From NCBI RefSeq assembly GCF_037201805.1, contig NZ_CP147404.1, forward strand, positions 1,698,001 to 1,762,000: 64,000 nucleotides of DNA. Reading direction: 5' to 3'. The stretch's first letter is position 1; every line of letters begins with the position of its first letter. Below, piece by piece: positions 17,070-26,381 of this stretch. Origin of the DNA: Bacillus sp. FJAT-52991. GTDB lineage: Bacteria > Bacillota > Bacilli > Bacillales > Domibacillaceae. A model generated the notes under the pieces. The model saw only the letters and a list, made by a program, of their open reading frames with translations. It was not told where the DNA came from and searched no databases. A program made the position numbers and the translations under genes.

Positions 17070-18737
17070 TTGGAGTCATCTAAGCATCTTTTAGAGGAAA
17101 AGGTTCTTCAGTTAGAATCTCAGATTAAAGAGTTGCAAGCTCGTGTTGAGGTATTGGAGAACAGCGATCCTGTGATTCAGCCGCTCCCGATCGAAACAAA
17201 AGAGGAAAAAGTGAGCACTACTTCCCCAACGCAAGCTACCCATCATCATAAAGAAGTAGCTCCTATCGATTGGGAAAAAGTACTATTTCAAATATGGCTG
17301 CCCCGAGTATTTATTTTTGTGTTTATTATCGGTGTTCTTTGGGGATTTAAAGCCGCTTCTGAATACGGATTAATGAATGAAACAGTCAAGGTAACGTTAG
17401 GCTTTATCATCTCTTCCCTTCTGTTGCTGATTGGTCAAAACCAAATGAAGAATAGCCGTGAAAAGCTAGGATATGTATTGCTGGGCGGTGCAGTGCCTTT
17501 ATTGATGCTGACCACATTTGCCATGCATGTGCTATATAATATGGTAGGTCCTTCGCTTGCGTTTGTTTTGAATGTGGCATGGATTGTGATCGGTTTAATG
17601 TTAACTAAAAAACACCGTTCAGAAGTGTTGGGCTTTATTAGTATGGTCGGTGGTGTTCTCGTACCTTTCTTAATTGAAAGTGAAACGCCAAATATTTATG
17701 TCTTTTTAGGATATGAAACGCTTTTATATTTATTGTTTTTATTTCTAGCTGTTAAACTTCAGTTTAAAGTCATTTATTATGGTTCAACCATCTTATTAAA
17801 TATCGCTTTATTTGTGTTCTATATTTCTAGTTATGTATTTACAGAAGACAAGTTTGCTATAGAGTATTATGTAGCATGCCCTATTTTGATTCAACATGGA
17901 TTTTTACTTTATTTTTATATCAAGGAAAAAAAGCAGATCGATCAGCACGCGGGTATGTTGTTTGCTAGCTTGCTTGTAACATCCGCTTGGGTCTACTCCA
18001 CTTTTTCTGAACATGGGGTTTCGTTATTTTTTGCATTGTTAGTTGTCATGTATGTTTTCTTATTTATCAAGTGGCAGCAAGATGTAAAGAAGCGCTCTAT
18101 TTTTCTAACGAATGTTATCATAGCGATTACTTTCTTGATTTTGCATGCGGTAAATGAGGAGCTACAGATGAGTGTACTGCTGATTGAAGGTCTTGCGGCA
18201 TATTATGTTTCTTTGAGGTATAGAAATTCTATCAGTAAAGGAATTGCGATCTTTATTTATGTCTTTACGGGCTTAATGTTGGTCGCAGGTGAAGTAATCA
18301 CTACTCCTTTTTCCAATGAAACGATCAATTGGCTCATTTTCTTAACTACCTTTGTTTTAGGAATGAATATGACGTATTCGTTCCATTCAGCATCTAAAGA
18401 GCAAATCTTGAAATATGGCAGTGTCATTTTGACCATCTTGGTGCTTACTTTCTCTACCGAATTAACGATGGCTGTAGTGGAAGGCTGGGCGGATAACAAG
18501 CAACGACTAGCGGTGAATGTTGTTTGGATTGGCTTAGCCATCGTAGCAATAGTCATTGGTCTCAAGAATACATTCAATTATGCAAAATATATAGGTGTTT
18601 CTCTATTGATCTTGACATTGTTAAAAATGATCTTCTACGATATGCCATATATTCCACTAGCGATTCGAGCGGGTCTATTTATTGCATTAGGCTTTGTCGG
18701 TTTAGTCGTTTCAAGAACCTTTTATAAGAAGAAATAA
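17070..18737 (+). CDS. DUF2339 large multi-pass membrane protein
   Basis: 555 residues. An N-terminal coiled coil (1-35, LEEKVLQLESQIKELQARVE) and a short linker are followed by IDWEKVLFQIWLPRVFIFVF, the conserved entry of DUF2339 proteins, and then about 14 closely packed transmembrane helices to the C terminus. TTG 17070 is selected because AGGAGGTG ends 6 bases upstream; an earlier GTG lies inside that site. The gene is a single transcription unit with its own terminator. The family's role is unknown; the coiled coil suggests oligomerisation or contact with a soluble partner. Confidence 0.82.
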   Translation: MESSKHLLEEKVLQLESQIKELQARVEVLENSDPVIQPLPIETKEEKVSTTSPTQATHHHKEVAPIDWEKVLFQIWLPRVFIFVFIIGVLWGFKAASEYGLMNETVKVTLGFIISSLLLLIGQNQMKNSREKLGYVLLGGAVPLLMLTTFAMHVLYNMVGPSLAFVLNVAWIVIGLMLTKKHRSEVLGFISMVGGVLVPFLIESETPNIYVFLGYETLLYLLFLFLAVKLQFKVIYYGSTILLNIALFVFYISSYVFTEDKFAIEYYVACPILIQHGFLLYFYIKEKKQIDQHAGMLFASLLVTSAWVYSTFSEHGVSLFFALLVVMYVFLFIKWQQDVKKRSIFLTNVIIAITFLILHAVNEELQMSVLLIEGLAAYYVSLRYRNSISKGIAIFIYVFTGLMLVAGEVITTPFSNETINWLIFLTTFVLGMNMTYSFHSASKEQILKYGSVILTILVLTFSTELTMAVVEGWADNKQRLAVNVVWIGLAIVAIVIGLKNTFNYAKYIGVSLLILTLLKMIFYDMPYIPLAIRAGLFIALGFVGLVVSRTFYKKK

Positions 18738-18741
18738 ACGA

Positions 18742-18776
18742 AAACATCCTGATATCTCTGTCAGGATGTTTTTCTT
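18742..18776. terminator. Terminator shared by convergent genes
   Basis: AACATCCTGA pairs with TCAGGATGTT around a short loop with TTTTTC on the plus side. It overlaps the 3' end of the TauE-type gene. Confidence 0.8.
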
Positions 18777-19657
18777 GACTTTAGACGTTGAATAGACGAT
18801 TTGGATTGTTTCTCCTTTTGAATCATATAAAGTGCAATATAGCCCCAAATGACCGCGATCATGATATAGATAATGGTCGTTGTGCGACTGGAGAGTGCGG
18901 TATAACTGAATATCGTTCTAACATTTGTAAAAATAAGCATGCCGCTAACGATGACAGCTAACACCTTGGTTGGCAAACTTTTGACAACCCAAGCGGCGAT
19001 TGGAGCAGCAATTACTCCACCAGCCATAATAGCTCCGGCCCATAACCAATTAATATTGGACGGTCCTAAAGAAATCATAAACCCGATGGTAGCGGATAAA
19101 GCGATGGCAAATTCACTCGTATTAACTGTTCCAATCACCTTGCGGGGAACCATTCCCTTTTGTGAAAGTAAAGCAGGAGTAGCAATCGGTCCCCATCCTC
19201 CCCCTCCACTTGCATCAAAGAACCCAGCAACAAAACCAAGGGGAACATAAAATCGATTGGAAAGCGCAGCATGCTCTTGTTTGCGAGCATCTTTCAGCCA
19301 GAGAAATCGTCCTAAAATATAAAGGCCTAAAAAGACTAAAAAAATCGATACATACAATCGTACATATTCTCCTGTTAAATGACTCAAAAAGGTTGCCCCG
19401 GAGAAAGCACCGATTGAACCAGGGATAATCAGTCGTTTAAGCAGATGTTTATCGACATTGCCGAATTTGATATGGGATGCCCCAGATGCCGCTGTCGTCA
19501 CCACTTCCGCCATATGAACAGAAGCAGACGCAATGGCTGGGGCGATTCCTGCGGTAAGTAATAATGTGGTGGAAGTTAAACCATATCCCATGCCAAGTGC
19601 CCCATCGACAAGCTGTGCCACTAACCCAACGAGCATTAAAGTAATAAAGCGTTCCAT
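18761..19657 (-). CDS. TauE/SafE family sulfite/sulfur-compound transporter
   Basis: 298 residues, about eight transmembrane helices. The N-terminal repeat has GLVAQLVDGALGMGYGLTS and the second repeat has GFVAGFFDASGGGGWGPIAT, the duplicated signature of TauE/SafE (DUF81) permeases. It is the last gene of the leftward sulfate assimilation operon, where it may export excess sulfite or import sulfate; no other sulfate permease is in the cluster. GAGGGAAGC precedes the ATG. Direction and substrate are inference from the family and the operon. Confidence 0.85.
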   Translation of the reverse strand: MERFITLMLVGLVAQLVDGALGMGYGLTSTTLLLTAGIAPAIASASVHMAEVVTTAASGASHIKFGNVDKHLLKRLIIPGSIGAFSGATFLSHLTGEYVRLYVSIFLVFLGLYILGRFLWLKDARKQEHAALSNRFYVPLGFVAGFFDASGGGGWGPIATPALLSQKGMVPRKVIGTVNTSEFAIALSATIGFMISLGPSNINWLWAGAIMAGGVIAAPIAAWVVKSLPTKVLAVIVSGMLIFTNVRTIFSYTALSSRTTTIIYIMIAVIWGYIALYMIQKEKQSKSSIQRLKSRKTS

Positions 19658-19727
19658 TGCTGCTTCCCTCCATTTTCAGTAGTTGACGAATCTCTCGAAT
19701 GATGAAAAGAGAGAACTTTCTCCTCTA

Positions 19728-20489
19728 CTACGACAACCATTGTTTTCGATTTAATCTTTCTTTTGAATCTGCTTCTTGAATACGAACCGCCATAATATCT
19801 CGTAACAACGGATGATAGCCGAGATACTTACATAAATAAATGTGCTCTGCAGTTGGTAATGACTGAATTTCTTTTTCCATTGATTTCATTAAGATGCCGG
19901 TGAAAAGTAAATAAGGAAGCACCCATAATTGTGATCTTCTTTTGTGAGCTAGCCGTTTTAACTCCTTTGGAAATTTAGGCGTGGCGGCCGCTAAAAAACA
20001 TATATTCACATCGTTTAACTTGGTTTTATGGCGAAATAATTGCACAATCCGTGTGAAATCAGCTTTTGTTTGTGGATCACTACTCCCACGACCAACAATA
20101 AGTATCGTCGCGTCTGATTGAATTGGAATCTGTTGTTCTTTCATGCGTTCGATTAAAATATCAACAATCGCTTCATGGACACCTAGTGGCTCTGCATAAT
20201 GTACATGGATGTGTGGAAACCGAGAGTGGACTCTCGTTAGCTCCAATGGAATATCCTTTTTCGCATGCCCTGCTGCTAATAATAAAAAGGGGAAAACAAT
20301 GATCTCCGTCGCTCCTTGTTCGACACAACGAGCAAACCCTTGTTCAATCGTCGGTTCAGCTAATTCTAAAAAGCAAGCTTCTTGTATCGGTACATCCATG
20401 AAGGGCTTCGATTGCTCAATGAAGGCAAGTGCCTCTTCTCTTCCCTTCTTTACTCGGCTTCCATGACAAACATAGAGAACGGCTTTCAT
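19728..20489 (-). CDS. sirB: Sirohydrochlorin ferrochelatase
   Basis: 253 residues, twice the size of the short CbiX. Two tandem CbiX-like domains are visible: the first begins with VLYVCHGSRVKKGREEALAF and the second with ATILIVGRGSSDPQTKADF. It inserts Fe(II) into sirohydrochlorin, the last step of siroheme synthesis, to supply the sulfite reductase in the same operon. The ATG at 20489 overlaps the sumT stop (ATGA). The catalytic His of the first domain is in CHGSR; in the second domain the corresponding position is Gly, which fits one active half. Confidence 0.87.
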   Translation of the reverse strand: MKAVLYVCHGSRVKKGREEALAFIEQSKPFMDVPIQEACFLELAEPTIEQGFARCVEQGATEIIVFPFLLLAAGHAKKDIPLELTRVHSRFPHIHVHYAEPLGVHEAIVDILIERMKEQQIPIQSDATILIVGRGSSDPQTKADFTRIVQLFRHKTKLNDVNICFLAAATPKFPKELKRLAHKRRSQLWVLPYLLFTGILMKSMEKEIQSLPTAEHIYLCKYLGYHPLLRDIMAVRIQEADSKERLNRKQWLS

Positions 20490-21265
20490 TGAACTGCGCC
20501 TGAAGAGAGAGTGGTGTTTGGTTCGAATTCTTGAAACCATTGAATTTGCTCTCTTAACTTGACAACATCACCAATAATAATCATGCTTGGATTCGTCATT
20601 GCCGCTTTTTTTGCGACATCATGGATCGTACCAAGTGTACCCGTGACTGTTCGTTGCATCGCGGTCGTTCCCCAATGAATCAATGCAGCAGGTGTGTCAG
20701 CTGATTTGCCATTCGTCAGTAGTTTTTCTTGAATGTACGGTAAGTTTTTGACCCCCATATAAATCGCAAGCGTATCAATACCTTTAGCTAACGCGGCCCA
20801 TTTTAGTTCGTCTTGTTTGCCTTCTTGGCGGTGGCCAGTCACAATCGCAAAAGAGGCACTATGATGGCGGTGAGTGACAGGGATTCCTGCATAAGCGGAA
20901 GCAGCAATACCTGATGTAATACCGGGAACAACTTCAAAAGTGATATGGTGTTTCGCTAAAAACTCAGCCTCTTCCCCACCTCTTCCAAAAACAAAAGGAT
21001 CTCCCCCTTTTAACCGTGTCACTTTTTTCCCTTTTTTCGCATGCAGGACTAGTAAGTGATTGATGGTTTCTTGCTGCAAATGGTGATGATTCGGTAATTT
21101 CCCGCAAAAAATCAGTTCCGCTCCCTCTTTGGCATACTGCAACAGTTCTTCGTTGATTAAGCGATCGTATAAAATGACATCCGCTTCTTGAAGGGCTCGC
21201 AAACCTTTCACCGTAATCAAATCGGGATCTCCAGGACCCGCTCCTACTAGCCAAACTTTCCCCAT
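20486..21265 (-). CDS. sumT: Uroporphyrinogen-III C-methyltransferase
   Basis: 259 residues, single-function SUMT. Motifs are complete: VGAGPGDPDLITVKG (6-20), YDRLI, the HHLQQETIN segment, RLKGGDPFVFGRGGEE (84-99), VVPGITSGIAA and IPVTHR. It methylates uroporphyrinogen III twice with AdoMet to give precorrin-2, the first step towards siroheme. AGGAGGGGG precedes the ATG. The precorrin-2 dehydrogenase gene (sirC/ylnF) that follows in B. subtilis is absent from this cluster, so oxidation must be done by a product encoded elsewhere. Confidence 0.92.
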   Translation of the reverse strand: MGKVWLVGAGPGDPDLITVKGLRALQEADVILYDRLINEELLQYAKEGAELIFCGKLPNHHHLQQETINHLLVLHAKKGKKVTRLKGGDPFVFGRGGEEAEFLAKHHITFEVVPGITSGIAASAYAGIPVTHRHHSASFAIVTGHRQEGKQDELKWAALAKGIDTLAIYMGVKNLPYIQEKLLTNGKSADTPAALIHWGTTAMQRTVTGTLGTIHDVAKKAAMTNPSMIIIGDVVKLREQIQWFQEFEPNTTLSSGAVQ

Positions 21266-21281
21266 GTTTGCCCCCTCCTAT

Positions 21282-21491
21282 TTATTTAGAAAAAGCGGGA
21301 AGAACATACCCGCTGCTATTTCCAATTCGTTTTTTCTCAAATAACACGATTTCTTCATAATCGGGCAACGATAAAAAATATTTCTCTAGCTCGACATCCA
21401 CTTGTTCAAAAGCTTGATGGTCATCTTTTGCCACCACGATAACAGGCATCGTTTTGCTTTCGCCGATAACTTCAAATCGATATAAATACAA
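21282..21491 (-). CDS. DUF3906 family small protein
   Basis: 69 residues, acidic, predicted alpha/beta: MYLYRFEVIGESKTMPVIVV, then EKYFLSLPDYEEIVLFEKKR. This matches my memory of DUF3906, small Bacillus proteins encoded within sulfate assimilation operons. It sits between the sulfite reductase and sumT genes with about 16-base gaps, so it is co-expressed with them. It contains no Cys or His cluster and its function is unknown; a regulatory or assembly role in sulfite reduction is only a guess. AAGGTGGGACTC precedes the ATG. Confidence 0.68.
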   Translation of the reverse strand: MYLYRFEVIGESKTMPVIVVAKDDHQAFEQVDVELEKYFLSLPDYEEIVLFEKKRIGNSSGYVLPAFSK

Positions 21492-21506
21492 AAGAGTCCC
21501 ACCTTT

Positions 21507-23129
21507 CTATACGGAGGATTGAGCAGCAATCCATTGATCTAGTTGCTCTTGTAGATGCTCGGTTCCTGTCCGGTTGATGTAGTCATAAAATGTTTCCGCT
21601 GGTAATTTCGTTTCTTTAAAATACTCGAGAAATTGCTTTAATACTATCGGAAGATCATCTCCCGTTACTTTTCCTTTTAATTTTTGATTAAACACCCCAT
21701 CATGGAGTAACGTTCCACCTATATTGATCTCAAATGCCTGAACCATTTGTTTGTCTTTGTTGCGCACCATAACTCCTTGTAAACCGATATCCGCAATTTG
21801 CCTTTGTCCACATGAGTTCGGACAGCCCACCATATGGATTCGAATAGGGACATCGATCTCCACCTCTTCATCAAGGAAAGCCGCAATTCGCTTCATTCTC
21901 TCTTTTGTTTCTGTCAAGGCAAGATTACAATATTCAATGCCTGTGCAGGACACAGAATAAGCGGTGAACTTTGGTGCATCGACACGAAGCCGCTCTAGAA
22001 TAGGTTCGTTTAAAACCGCCTCCACAAACTCTGTTTTCACATTGGGAATCAGTAAGTTTTGAGAGCCGCACGTTCGAATCTCTCCATTGCCATATGTTTT
22101 CGCGATACGAGCAATATCTAATACTTCGTCTGCATGGAGACGTCCAACAGGAACATTCACTCCGATATAATGCAGGCCTGCTTGCTTTTGTGGCTTCACT
22201 CCATAAAAGTAGCCCGCATTCCATCCCTTCGTTAAATCTGTTCCTGCTTCGAGCAATGGTCCGGTGTATTCGAGTACCTTTTCTTTGAACTTCTCTACGC
22301 CCCAGTCTTCTACTAAGAATTTCAAGCGAGCGCGATGTCGTTTTTCCCGGTAACCGTAATCACGAAAAATGGTTGCAACAGCGATGGTTACTTTTAACAC
22401 TTCTTCAGGCAAAATGAAGAGATCTAATTTTTGAGCAAGCTTGGGAGCAGACGATAGCCCCCCGCCTACTTTTAAATGAAAACCGATTTTCTTCTCGCCA
22501 TTGATTTCTTTTTCTGCCGGCAGGAAGGCGACATCATTAATTTCAGCATTTCCAGCGTTGTAAACATTCGCATTTACCGACATTTTAAACTTACGAGGTA
22601 AATTGGAAAAGTCGCGGTTATTCGTGAAAAAGTCGTCTATTTCCTTAACGAGCGGCCGTGTATCATACACTTCATCAAGATCAATTCCAGCGAGAGCATT
22701 TCCGATGACGTTTCGCGGAACATCGCCGCAAGCATTCGTTGAGGATAATCCGACGCGCTCTAATCGTTCGAAAATGTCAGGGATTTGTTCAATCGTTAAC
22801 CAATGAAACTGAATGGCTTGCCGTGTCGTAATATCAAATACATTTCGGCCGTAGTCTCTTGATATTTCCGCTAATGTAATCAATTGCTCATTTGTTAAAA
22901 TGCCTGTAGGAACTTTTACCCGCATCATAAAATAGCCGGCTTCTTTCGGTCGCTGTAAGTAGAGTCCCGCCCATTTAAATCCGTCCCATTCTTCTTTTGG
23001 GATTGAGTCAAAGCCATTGGCTGCATAGTAAGGAATATCTTTAAAAATATCGAGACCATCCTTCACCAATTTCTTTTGCTCTTGTTTACTTAACTTTGGG
23101 TTTTCGGCCCAGTTTTTTTCATATGCCAT
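21507..23129 (-). CDS. Sulfite reductase, siroheme/[4Fe-4S] ferredoxin-type
   Basis: 540 residues of the nitrite/sulfite reductase superfamily in one chain. The cofactor cysteines are in SCTGIEYC (Cys395, Cys401) and GCPNSCGQ (Cys436, Cys440), which bridge siroheme and the 4Fe-4S cluster. Ferredoxin-like repeats around 60-130 (GYFMMRVKVPTGIL) and 318-390 support the fold. Sulfite rather than nitrite reduction is inferred from the operon (cysH, sat, cysC, siroheme genes). It replaces the CysJ/CysI pair of B. subtilis, as in NirA/SirA-type enzymes that use ferredoxin. GGAGGGGAAC precedes the ATG. Confidence 0.9.
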   Translation of the reverse strand: MAYEKNWAENPKLSKQEQKKLVKDGLDIFKDIPYYAANGFDSIPKEEWDGFKWAGLYLQRPKEAGYFMMRVKVPTGILTNEQLITLAEISRDYGRNVFDITTRQAIQFHWLTIEQIPDIFERLERVGLSSTNACGDVPRNVIGNALAGIDLDEVYDTRPLVKEIDDFFTNNRDFSNLPRKFKMSVNANVYNAGNAEINDVAFLPAEKEINGEKKIGFHLKVGGGLSSAPKLAQKLDLFILPEEVLKVTIAVATIFRDYGYREKRHRARLKFLVEDWGVEKFKEKVLEYTGPLLEAGTDLTKGWNAGYFYGVKPQKQAGLHYIGVNVPVGRLHADEVLDIARIAKTYGNGEIRTCGSQNLLIPNVKTEFVEAVLNEPILERLRVDAPKFTAYSVSCTGIEYCNLALTETKERMKRIAAFLDEEVEIDVPIRIHMVGCPNSCGQRQIADIGLQGVMVRNKDKQMVQAFEINIGGTLLHDGVFNQKLKGKVTGDDLPIVLKQFLEYFKETKLPAETFYDYINRTGTEHLQEQLDQWIAAQSSV

Positions 23130-23142
23130 CCTTGTTCCCCTC

Positions 23143-23733
23143 CTAAAGCCAGTTCTTCTTTTTAATAAATGCTACTAGCTGTGCCACACATTCATCGATG
23201 GTGTATTGGTCCGTTTCCAATATGAGTTCAGGTGTTTTCGGTGCCTCATAAGGGGAAGATATGCCAGTAAATTGTGGGATATCACCGTTCCGAGCTTTTT
23301 TATACAGTCCCTTTGGATCACGTGCTTCACACTCATCGATCGGACAGTTAACGAAGACTTCTACAAATTCATCTGTATTTAAAAGAGTACGAACGGTGTC
23401 TCGATCCTCTTGAAAAGGCGAAATAAAAGCCGTAAAGACAAGCTGACCGCTATCAACAAACAATTTGGCTACCTCTCCAATCCGACGAATATTTTCTTTG
23501 CGATCTTGATCTGAAAAGCCAAGATCTTGATTTAAGCCATGGCGAATATTATCTCCGTCTAATACATATGTTTGAGCTCCTAGCTCATATAGTTTTTGAG
23601 CTACTGCATTCGCAATGGTCGATTTTCCGGAACCGGAAAGACCGGTAAACCAAAACACGGCACTATGATGATTATTTTTTTGGCGGCGTTGCTCTTTTGT
23701 TAATGATTGATGATGCCAGACGATATTTTCCAC
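23143..23733 (-). CDS. cysC: Adenylylsulfate (APS) kinase
   Basis: 196 residues. The Walker A loop is GLSGSGKST (31-39), followed by DGDNIRHGLNQDLGFS and DRKENIRRIGEVAKL, hallmarks of APS kinase, and the late block DPKGLYKKARNG. It phosphorylates APS to PAPS. I choose GTG 23733, 7 bases from AGGAGG; the ATG six bases earlier is only one base from the site. It lies 12 bases after sat. Since CysH here has APS-reductase cysteines, both APS and PAPS routes may operate, as in B. subtilis. Confidence 0.92.
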   Translation of the reverse strand: MENIVWHHQSLTKEQRRQKNNHHSAVFWFTGLSGSGKSTIANAVAQKLYELGAQTYVLDGDNIRHGLNQDLGFSDQDRKENIRRIGEVAKLFVDSGQLVFTAFISPFQEDRDTVRTLLNTDEFVEVFVNCPIDECEARDPKGLYKKARNGDIPQFTGISSPYEAPKTPELILETDQYTIDECVAQLVAFIKKKNWL

Positions 23734-23744
23734 TACCATTCCTC

Positions 23745-24893
23745 CTATTGAACCGTTTCTTTTGCTTTCAATCCGCGAATTAACACTTCGATCACTTCTT
23801 TACGGCTAAAGGTAGAAGGCGGCACTTCTCCTGCTCGCAGCATTTCCCGTACCTTTGTTCCGGAAAGAATGACATGATGTTCCTGATCATGCGGGCATGT
23901 TTTCGATGAAGCCATTCCTTCACATTTTGAGCAGTAGAAGCTATGTTCAAAGAAAAGTAAGGTGATTCCGATTTCTTCTTGTGTAAATTGGTCAAATATT
24001 TTTTGGGCATCATATGTCCCGTAATAATTTCCCACCCCTGCATGGTCACGACCAACAATAAAGTGCGTGCAGCCATAGTTTTTACGAACAATAGCATGGA
24101 ATACCGCTTCTCTCGGTCCTGCATACCGCATCGCTGCTGGAAAGACAGCAAGCTGCACTCGGTTGGCTGGATAATAATCTTTCAGCAACACTTCATAGCT
24201 TTCCATTCGAACATCAGCTGGGATATCATCTGATTTCGTTTCCCCGACAAGCGGATTCAATAAAAGCCCATCCACGATTTCTAATGCTGTTTTCTGTATG
24301 TACTCGTGCGCACGATGTACAGGGTTTCTTGTTTGGAAGCCGACAATGTTCTTCCAGCCCTTTTCTTGAAACAATTGTCTTGTTTCGATGGGGTCAAAAT
24401 AAAAGTCCGCGAATTGTGTTCGTTCGATCCGGCGAATAAGTTGAATGGGCCCGCCTAAGTAGACCGAACCGCGTTGTAATAGCTTCTGCACCCCTGGATG
24501 AGCGGCATCCGTCGTCTTATATACTTCTTGTGCTTCTTTTGGTTGATCCGGTCGATAGATATCCTCAATCGTTAGGACGCCATAAGCGATTCCTTTATAT
24601 GTTAATAAAACTGGCTCACCCACTGAGTAATGAATCGCCTCCTCTTCATGTAGCGGAAGCGTGATAGGTAAACTCCAAATAGTTCCATCAGACAGTCTCA
24701 TATTAGTTACTACGTTTTCATAATCCTTTTGAGTGAAGAAGCCTGTTAGCGGACTATATGCACCAGTAGCAATGAGCTCTAAATCACTTAAAGCTGTTTG
24801 ATCAATTGAAATTTGTTTTTGAATCGTCGTGATATCGAAGTCTGGTTGATATAAATTAATTAATGTACCACCATGTGGAAGGATTGTAGACAT
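23745..24893 (-). CDS. sat: Sulfate adenylyltransferase (ATP sulfurylase)
   Basis: 382 residues. The nucleotide-binding motifs [10 protein letters not shown] (187-196) and GRDHAGVG (281-288) are intact. A cysteine cluster (Cys321, Cys324, Cys333) marks the zinc-binding form found in Bacilli. It activates sulfate with ATP to APS and feeds CysH and CysC in the same operon. AGGAGGTTGTC precedes the ATG. Confidence 0.94.
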   Translation of the reverse strand: MSTILPHGGTLINLYQPDFDITTIQKQISIDQTALSDLELIATGAYSPLTGFFTQKDYENVVTNMRLSDGTIWSLPITLPLHEEEAIHYSVGEPVLLTYKGIAYGVLTIEDIYRPDQPKEAQEVYKTTDAAHPGVQKLLQRGSVYLGGPIQLIRRIERTQFADFYFDPIETRQLFQEKGWKNIVGFQTRNPVHRAHEYIQKTALEIVDGLLLNPLVGETKSDDIPADVRMESYEVLLKDYYPANRVQLAVFPAAMRYAGPREAVFHAIVRKNYGCTHFIVGRDHAGVGNYYGTYDAQKIFDQFTQEEIGITLLFFEHSFYCSKCEGMASSKTCPHDQEHHVILSGTKVREMLRAGEVPPSTFSRKEVIEVLIRGLKAKETVQ

Positions 24894-24952
24894 GATGACA
24901 ACCTCCTAGTTTATTATTCGTATCATATTACTCGGTTTTATAGATAAAAAAA

Positions 24953-25660
24953 TTAGTCGCTGTGTAGACCGCATTCTGTTTTTCCAGAACCTGACCATCT
25001 CCCTGAACGTAAGTCTTCGATAGAAATCGCTGGTTTGGTACAAGGTTGACAACCAATGCTTGGATAGCCTTGATCATGAAGAGCGTGATAGTCAAGTTGA
25101 TGCTTAGTGACGTAACGCCATACCTCTTTCCACGTCCAATGAATCAGTGGGCAAATCTTGATTTTTTTAAATTTATGGTCCTGGTTTACGTAATTCGTGT
25201 GCTTTCTCGTTTCAGATTGTTCTCGACGCAAGCCAGAAATCCACGCACTAGCCGGTTCAAGTGCTTCTGTTAAGGGAAGAATTTTTCTTAACTGGCAGCA
25301 TGTATTCGGATCATGCTGCCAAAGGTCTTCTCCATATTTATTGGCTTGTTCTTCGATTGTCAGTGTAGGTTTCTGTAGGTGAATTTGCAAAGAAGGATAC
25401 CGCTTTTTTACTTTGTCAATGATGTCATATGTTTCTTGAAAATGATAACCGGTATCGAGAAACACAATCGAAGCATTCGGCCGAATCGTTGAAATCAAGT
25501 CAATTAGGACAATCCCTTCAATCCCAAAGCTGCAAGCATACATGAGTCGATCATCATAATGATCATACGCCCACTGAAGAACTTCTTTTGCTCCCTTCGT
25601 ATCGCTAGTAGAGGGAATGTCTGGTAGGGGATGTTGTTCCCATTGTTCATACGTGATCAA
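24953..25660 (-). CDS. cysH: APS/PAPS reductase, [4Fe-4S] type
   Basis: 235 residues. The PP-loop nucleotide-binding start is YACSFGIEG (41-49). The iron-sulfur ligands typical of APS reductases are present: Cys121-Cys122 in TCCQLRK and Cys204-x-x-Cys207 in GCQPC. The catalytic Cys230 is in TECGLH near the C terminus. The enzyme reduces APS (and perhaps PAPS) to sulfite with thioredoxin. The start is a TTG at 25660, with a weak AAGTGGG site; no ATG is available before the PP-loop. It is the first gene of the leftward eight-gene operon. Confidence 0.92.
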   Translation of the reverse strand: MITYEQWEQHPLPDIPSTSDTKGAKEVLQWAYDHYDDRLMYACSFGIEGIVLIDLISTIRPNASIVFLDTGYHFQETYDIIDKVKKRYPSLQIHLQKPTLTIEEQANKYGEDLWQHDPNTCCQLRKILPLTEALEPASAWISGLRREQSETRKHTNYVNQDHKFKKIKICPLIHWTWKEVWRYVTKHQLDYHALHDQGYPSIGCQPCTKPAISIEDLRSGRWSGSGKTECGLHSD

Positions 25661-25674
25661 ATAAAAAACCCACT

Positions 25675-25756
25675 TTCCATATAGGAATTAATAATAGTTT
25701 ATATTTTATCAGAAAATTCTTTTAAGTCAATCATATTTTTCTGATAGGAATAATTA
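25675..25756 (-). promoter_or_regulatory. Promoter and candidate operators of the sulfate assimilation operon
   Basis: On the coding strand TTGACT (25725-25730) and TAAAAT (25703-25708) are 16 bases apart, a good sigma-A promoter. Two TAGGAAT motifs flank it: TTCCATATAGGAA, a small palindrome downstream (25675-25687), and GATAGGAATAATTA upstream (25743-25756). Repeats of this kind could bind a sulfur regulator such as CymR or a LysR-type activator; which one cannot be decided from sequence alone. Confidence 0.5.
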
Positions 25757-25904
25757 AAATATATGCATCTTCCCTCTTATATGTGAGGGACAAAATAGGA
25801 TTCGTTCTTTTTTTGAAAAAAAAACAGTCGTTCATGGGGGATTGAACTTTGATCCTTATGGGTATATTAAGGGAAGGTATAAAAATACGGAAAGGGGGAA
25901 TTTG

Positions 25905-26081
25905 ATGGCATATAAACGTATTTGCGAGGATTGTCACGGGATAGGAAGAGTTCCTCTAATTCGAGGAATCTGTATGAAAAAAGTGTGCAAGCACTGCAAC
26001 GGAACAGGAAATCAGTTTAGTTATCGGATACAAGACTGTAGAATTGGATGGGAGATCGGACAAGAATTGACTTTTAAATAA
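25905..26081 (+). CDS. Small CxxCxGxG zinc-knuckle protein
   Basis: 58 residues with two DnaJ-type cysteine motifs, CEDCHGIGR and CKHCNGTGN, spaced to bind one zinc ion. GGAAAGGGGG lies just before ATG 25905. Such isolated zinc knuckles occur as small orphan genes in Bacilli (YuiA-like); their role is not known, although a link with protein folding or RNA is often assumed. It is followed after 16 bases by another small gene, so both form a two-gene operon. Confidence 0.7.
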   Translation: MAYKRICEDCHGIGRVPLIRGICMKKVCKHCNGTGNQFSYRIQDCRIGWEIGQELTFK

Positions 26082-26097
26082 AGAGAGGTCATTTAAA

Positions 26098-26259
26098 GTG
26101 AAGGAACAGGATGTTATTTTATACAATGACAAAGAGTATCAAATTATTCGAATCGACCAGGCTGGCTATTGTGACATTAAACAAATCGCTCCTCCTCAAC
26201 AAGTCGAACTCACCCATATGAAACATTTAAAAGATTGTCCAATTATTTTTCGAACATAA
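26098..26259 (+). CDS. Small uncharacterised protein
   Basis: 53 residues from GTG 26098, preceded by AAAGAGAGGTC. The sequence VKEQDVILYNDKEYQIIRID and a later AGYCDIKQI stretch suggest a small all-beta fold. I do not recognise a family. It is the second gene of the unit with the zinc-knuckle protein and ends just before a terminator, which supports a real gene despite its size. Confidence 0.6.
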   Translation: MKEQDVILYNDKEYQIIRIDQAGYCDIKQIAPPQQVELTHMKHLKDCPIIFRT

Positions 26260-26260
26260 A

Positions 26261-26297
26261 TGAACCAGACATCCCAAAGTCATTGGTTCTTTTTTTA
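26261..26297 (+). terminator. Terminator of the small two-gene operon
   Basis: GAACCA-GAC pairs with GTC-AT-TGGTTC and is followed by TTTTTTT. Confidence 0.8.
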
Positions 26298-26381
26298 TGA
26301 AGTTAGCAGTTGTCTCTCCCTTTTACTGTTGTTAAATGGTATAATCAAAGGCGATTATGTATATATGGAGGACTGTGCACA

